NCBI GenBank assembly: GCA_046758845.1
Contig: JBHIBA010000299.1
Coordinates: forward strand, 1 to 5,815
From: JBHIBA01 sp046758845
Lineage (GTDB): Bacteria; UBA8248; JACPRG01; G963555815
Length of the DNA: 5,815 nucleotides
Direction of reading: 5' to 3'
Each line of letters begins with the position of its first letter. Positions within the stretch are counted from its first letter, which is position 1. The notes under the pieces are model-generated. The model had not been told where the DNA came from. It saw only the letters and a list, made by a program, of their open reading frames with translations, and did no database searches. This document shows, piece after piece, positions 5,761 through 5,815 of the stretch. A program made the position numbers and the translations under genes.

Positions 5761-5815
5761 GTTTTCTGCGGGGGGCGCTTTTTGAAAGGCGCCCCCCCAC
5801 ACCCCCCCGCAAAAC
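5761..5815. repeat. Strong G/C-rich inverted repeat at the right edge
   Basis: A perfect nine-base stem GGGGGGCGC (5770-5778) pairs with GCGCCCCCC (5789-5797). The ten-base loop TTTTTGAAAG can pair further within itself. A second, competing complement lies outside: GTTTTCTGCGGGGGG (5761-5775) is nearly complementary to CCCCCCCGCAAAAC (5802-5815), so two mutually exclusive folds are possible. Neither strand has a U-run directly after the stem. It could be a terminator of a gene beyond the edge, a dispersed palindromic repeat, or a sequence that stopped assembly here. The window ends inside it. Confidence 0.55.

Overview
The window looks like GC-rich bacterial chromosome, roughly 62-70% GC on sampled lines of the central genes. 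The left ~360 bases are distinctly lower, about 54% counted by eye. Nothing fixes the taxon. The gene set (zinc alcohol dehydrogenase, FdrA-like protein, PF04199 cyclase) and base composition would fit an uncultivated soil, sediment or marine proteobacterium or a relative such as Rokubacteria, NC10 or Tectomicrobia, but this is only an impression. No RNA gene, CRISPR array, transposase or phage gene is seen.

Layout from left to right: (1) 1-379, minus: the 5' part of an unrecognised gene that runs off the left edge and has its own plausible promoter in 380-502. (2) 503-3821, minus: a tight operon transcribed in the order zinc-type alcohol dehydrogenase, FdrA-like acyl-CoA synthetase family protein, ThiE/TenI-family protein. 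Its spacings are 35 bp and then a 4-bp stop/start overlap. (3) 3822-4014: a divergent control region. (4) 4015-4704, plus: a metal-dependent hydrolase of the cyclase / kynurenine formamidase family. (5) 4705-4777: a convergent gap with two perfect hairpins. (6) 4778-5639, minus: a two-gene operon for exported proteins, a small lipoprotein followed by a cupredoxin-fold protein with no copper ligands. (7) 5640-5815: the leader of that operon and a strong G/C hairpin at the window edge.

The most interesting unit is the divergent block 503-4704. FdrA is known from E. coli purine-nitrogen (allantoin/oxamate) metabolism, where it acts with YlbE and YlbF after a dehydrogenase step. Here FdrA has neither partner. 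It sits between a dehydrogenase lacking its usual catalytic-zinc cysteine and a ThiE homologue lacking one of its two magnesium aspartates, opposite a cyclic amide/ester-type hydrolase. I infer a small, undescribed catabolic module (ring opening, dehydrogenation, CoA or carbamoyl transfer), with the ThiE-like protein possibly repurposed. This is a hypothesis from gene order and residue substitutions, not a demonstrated pathway.
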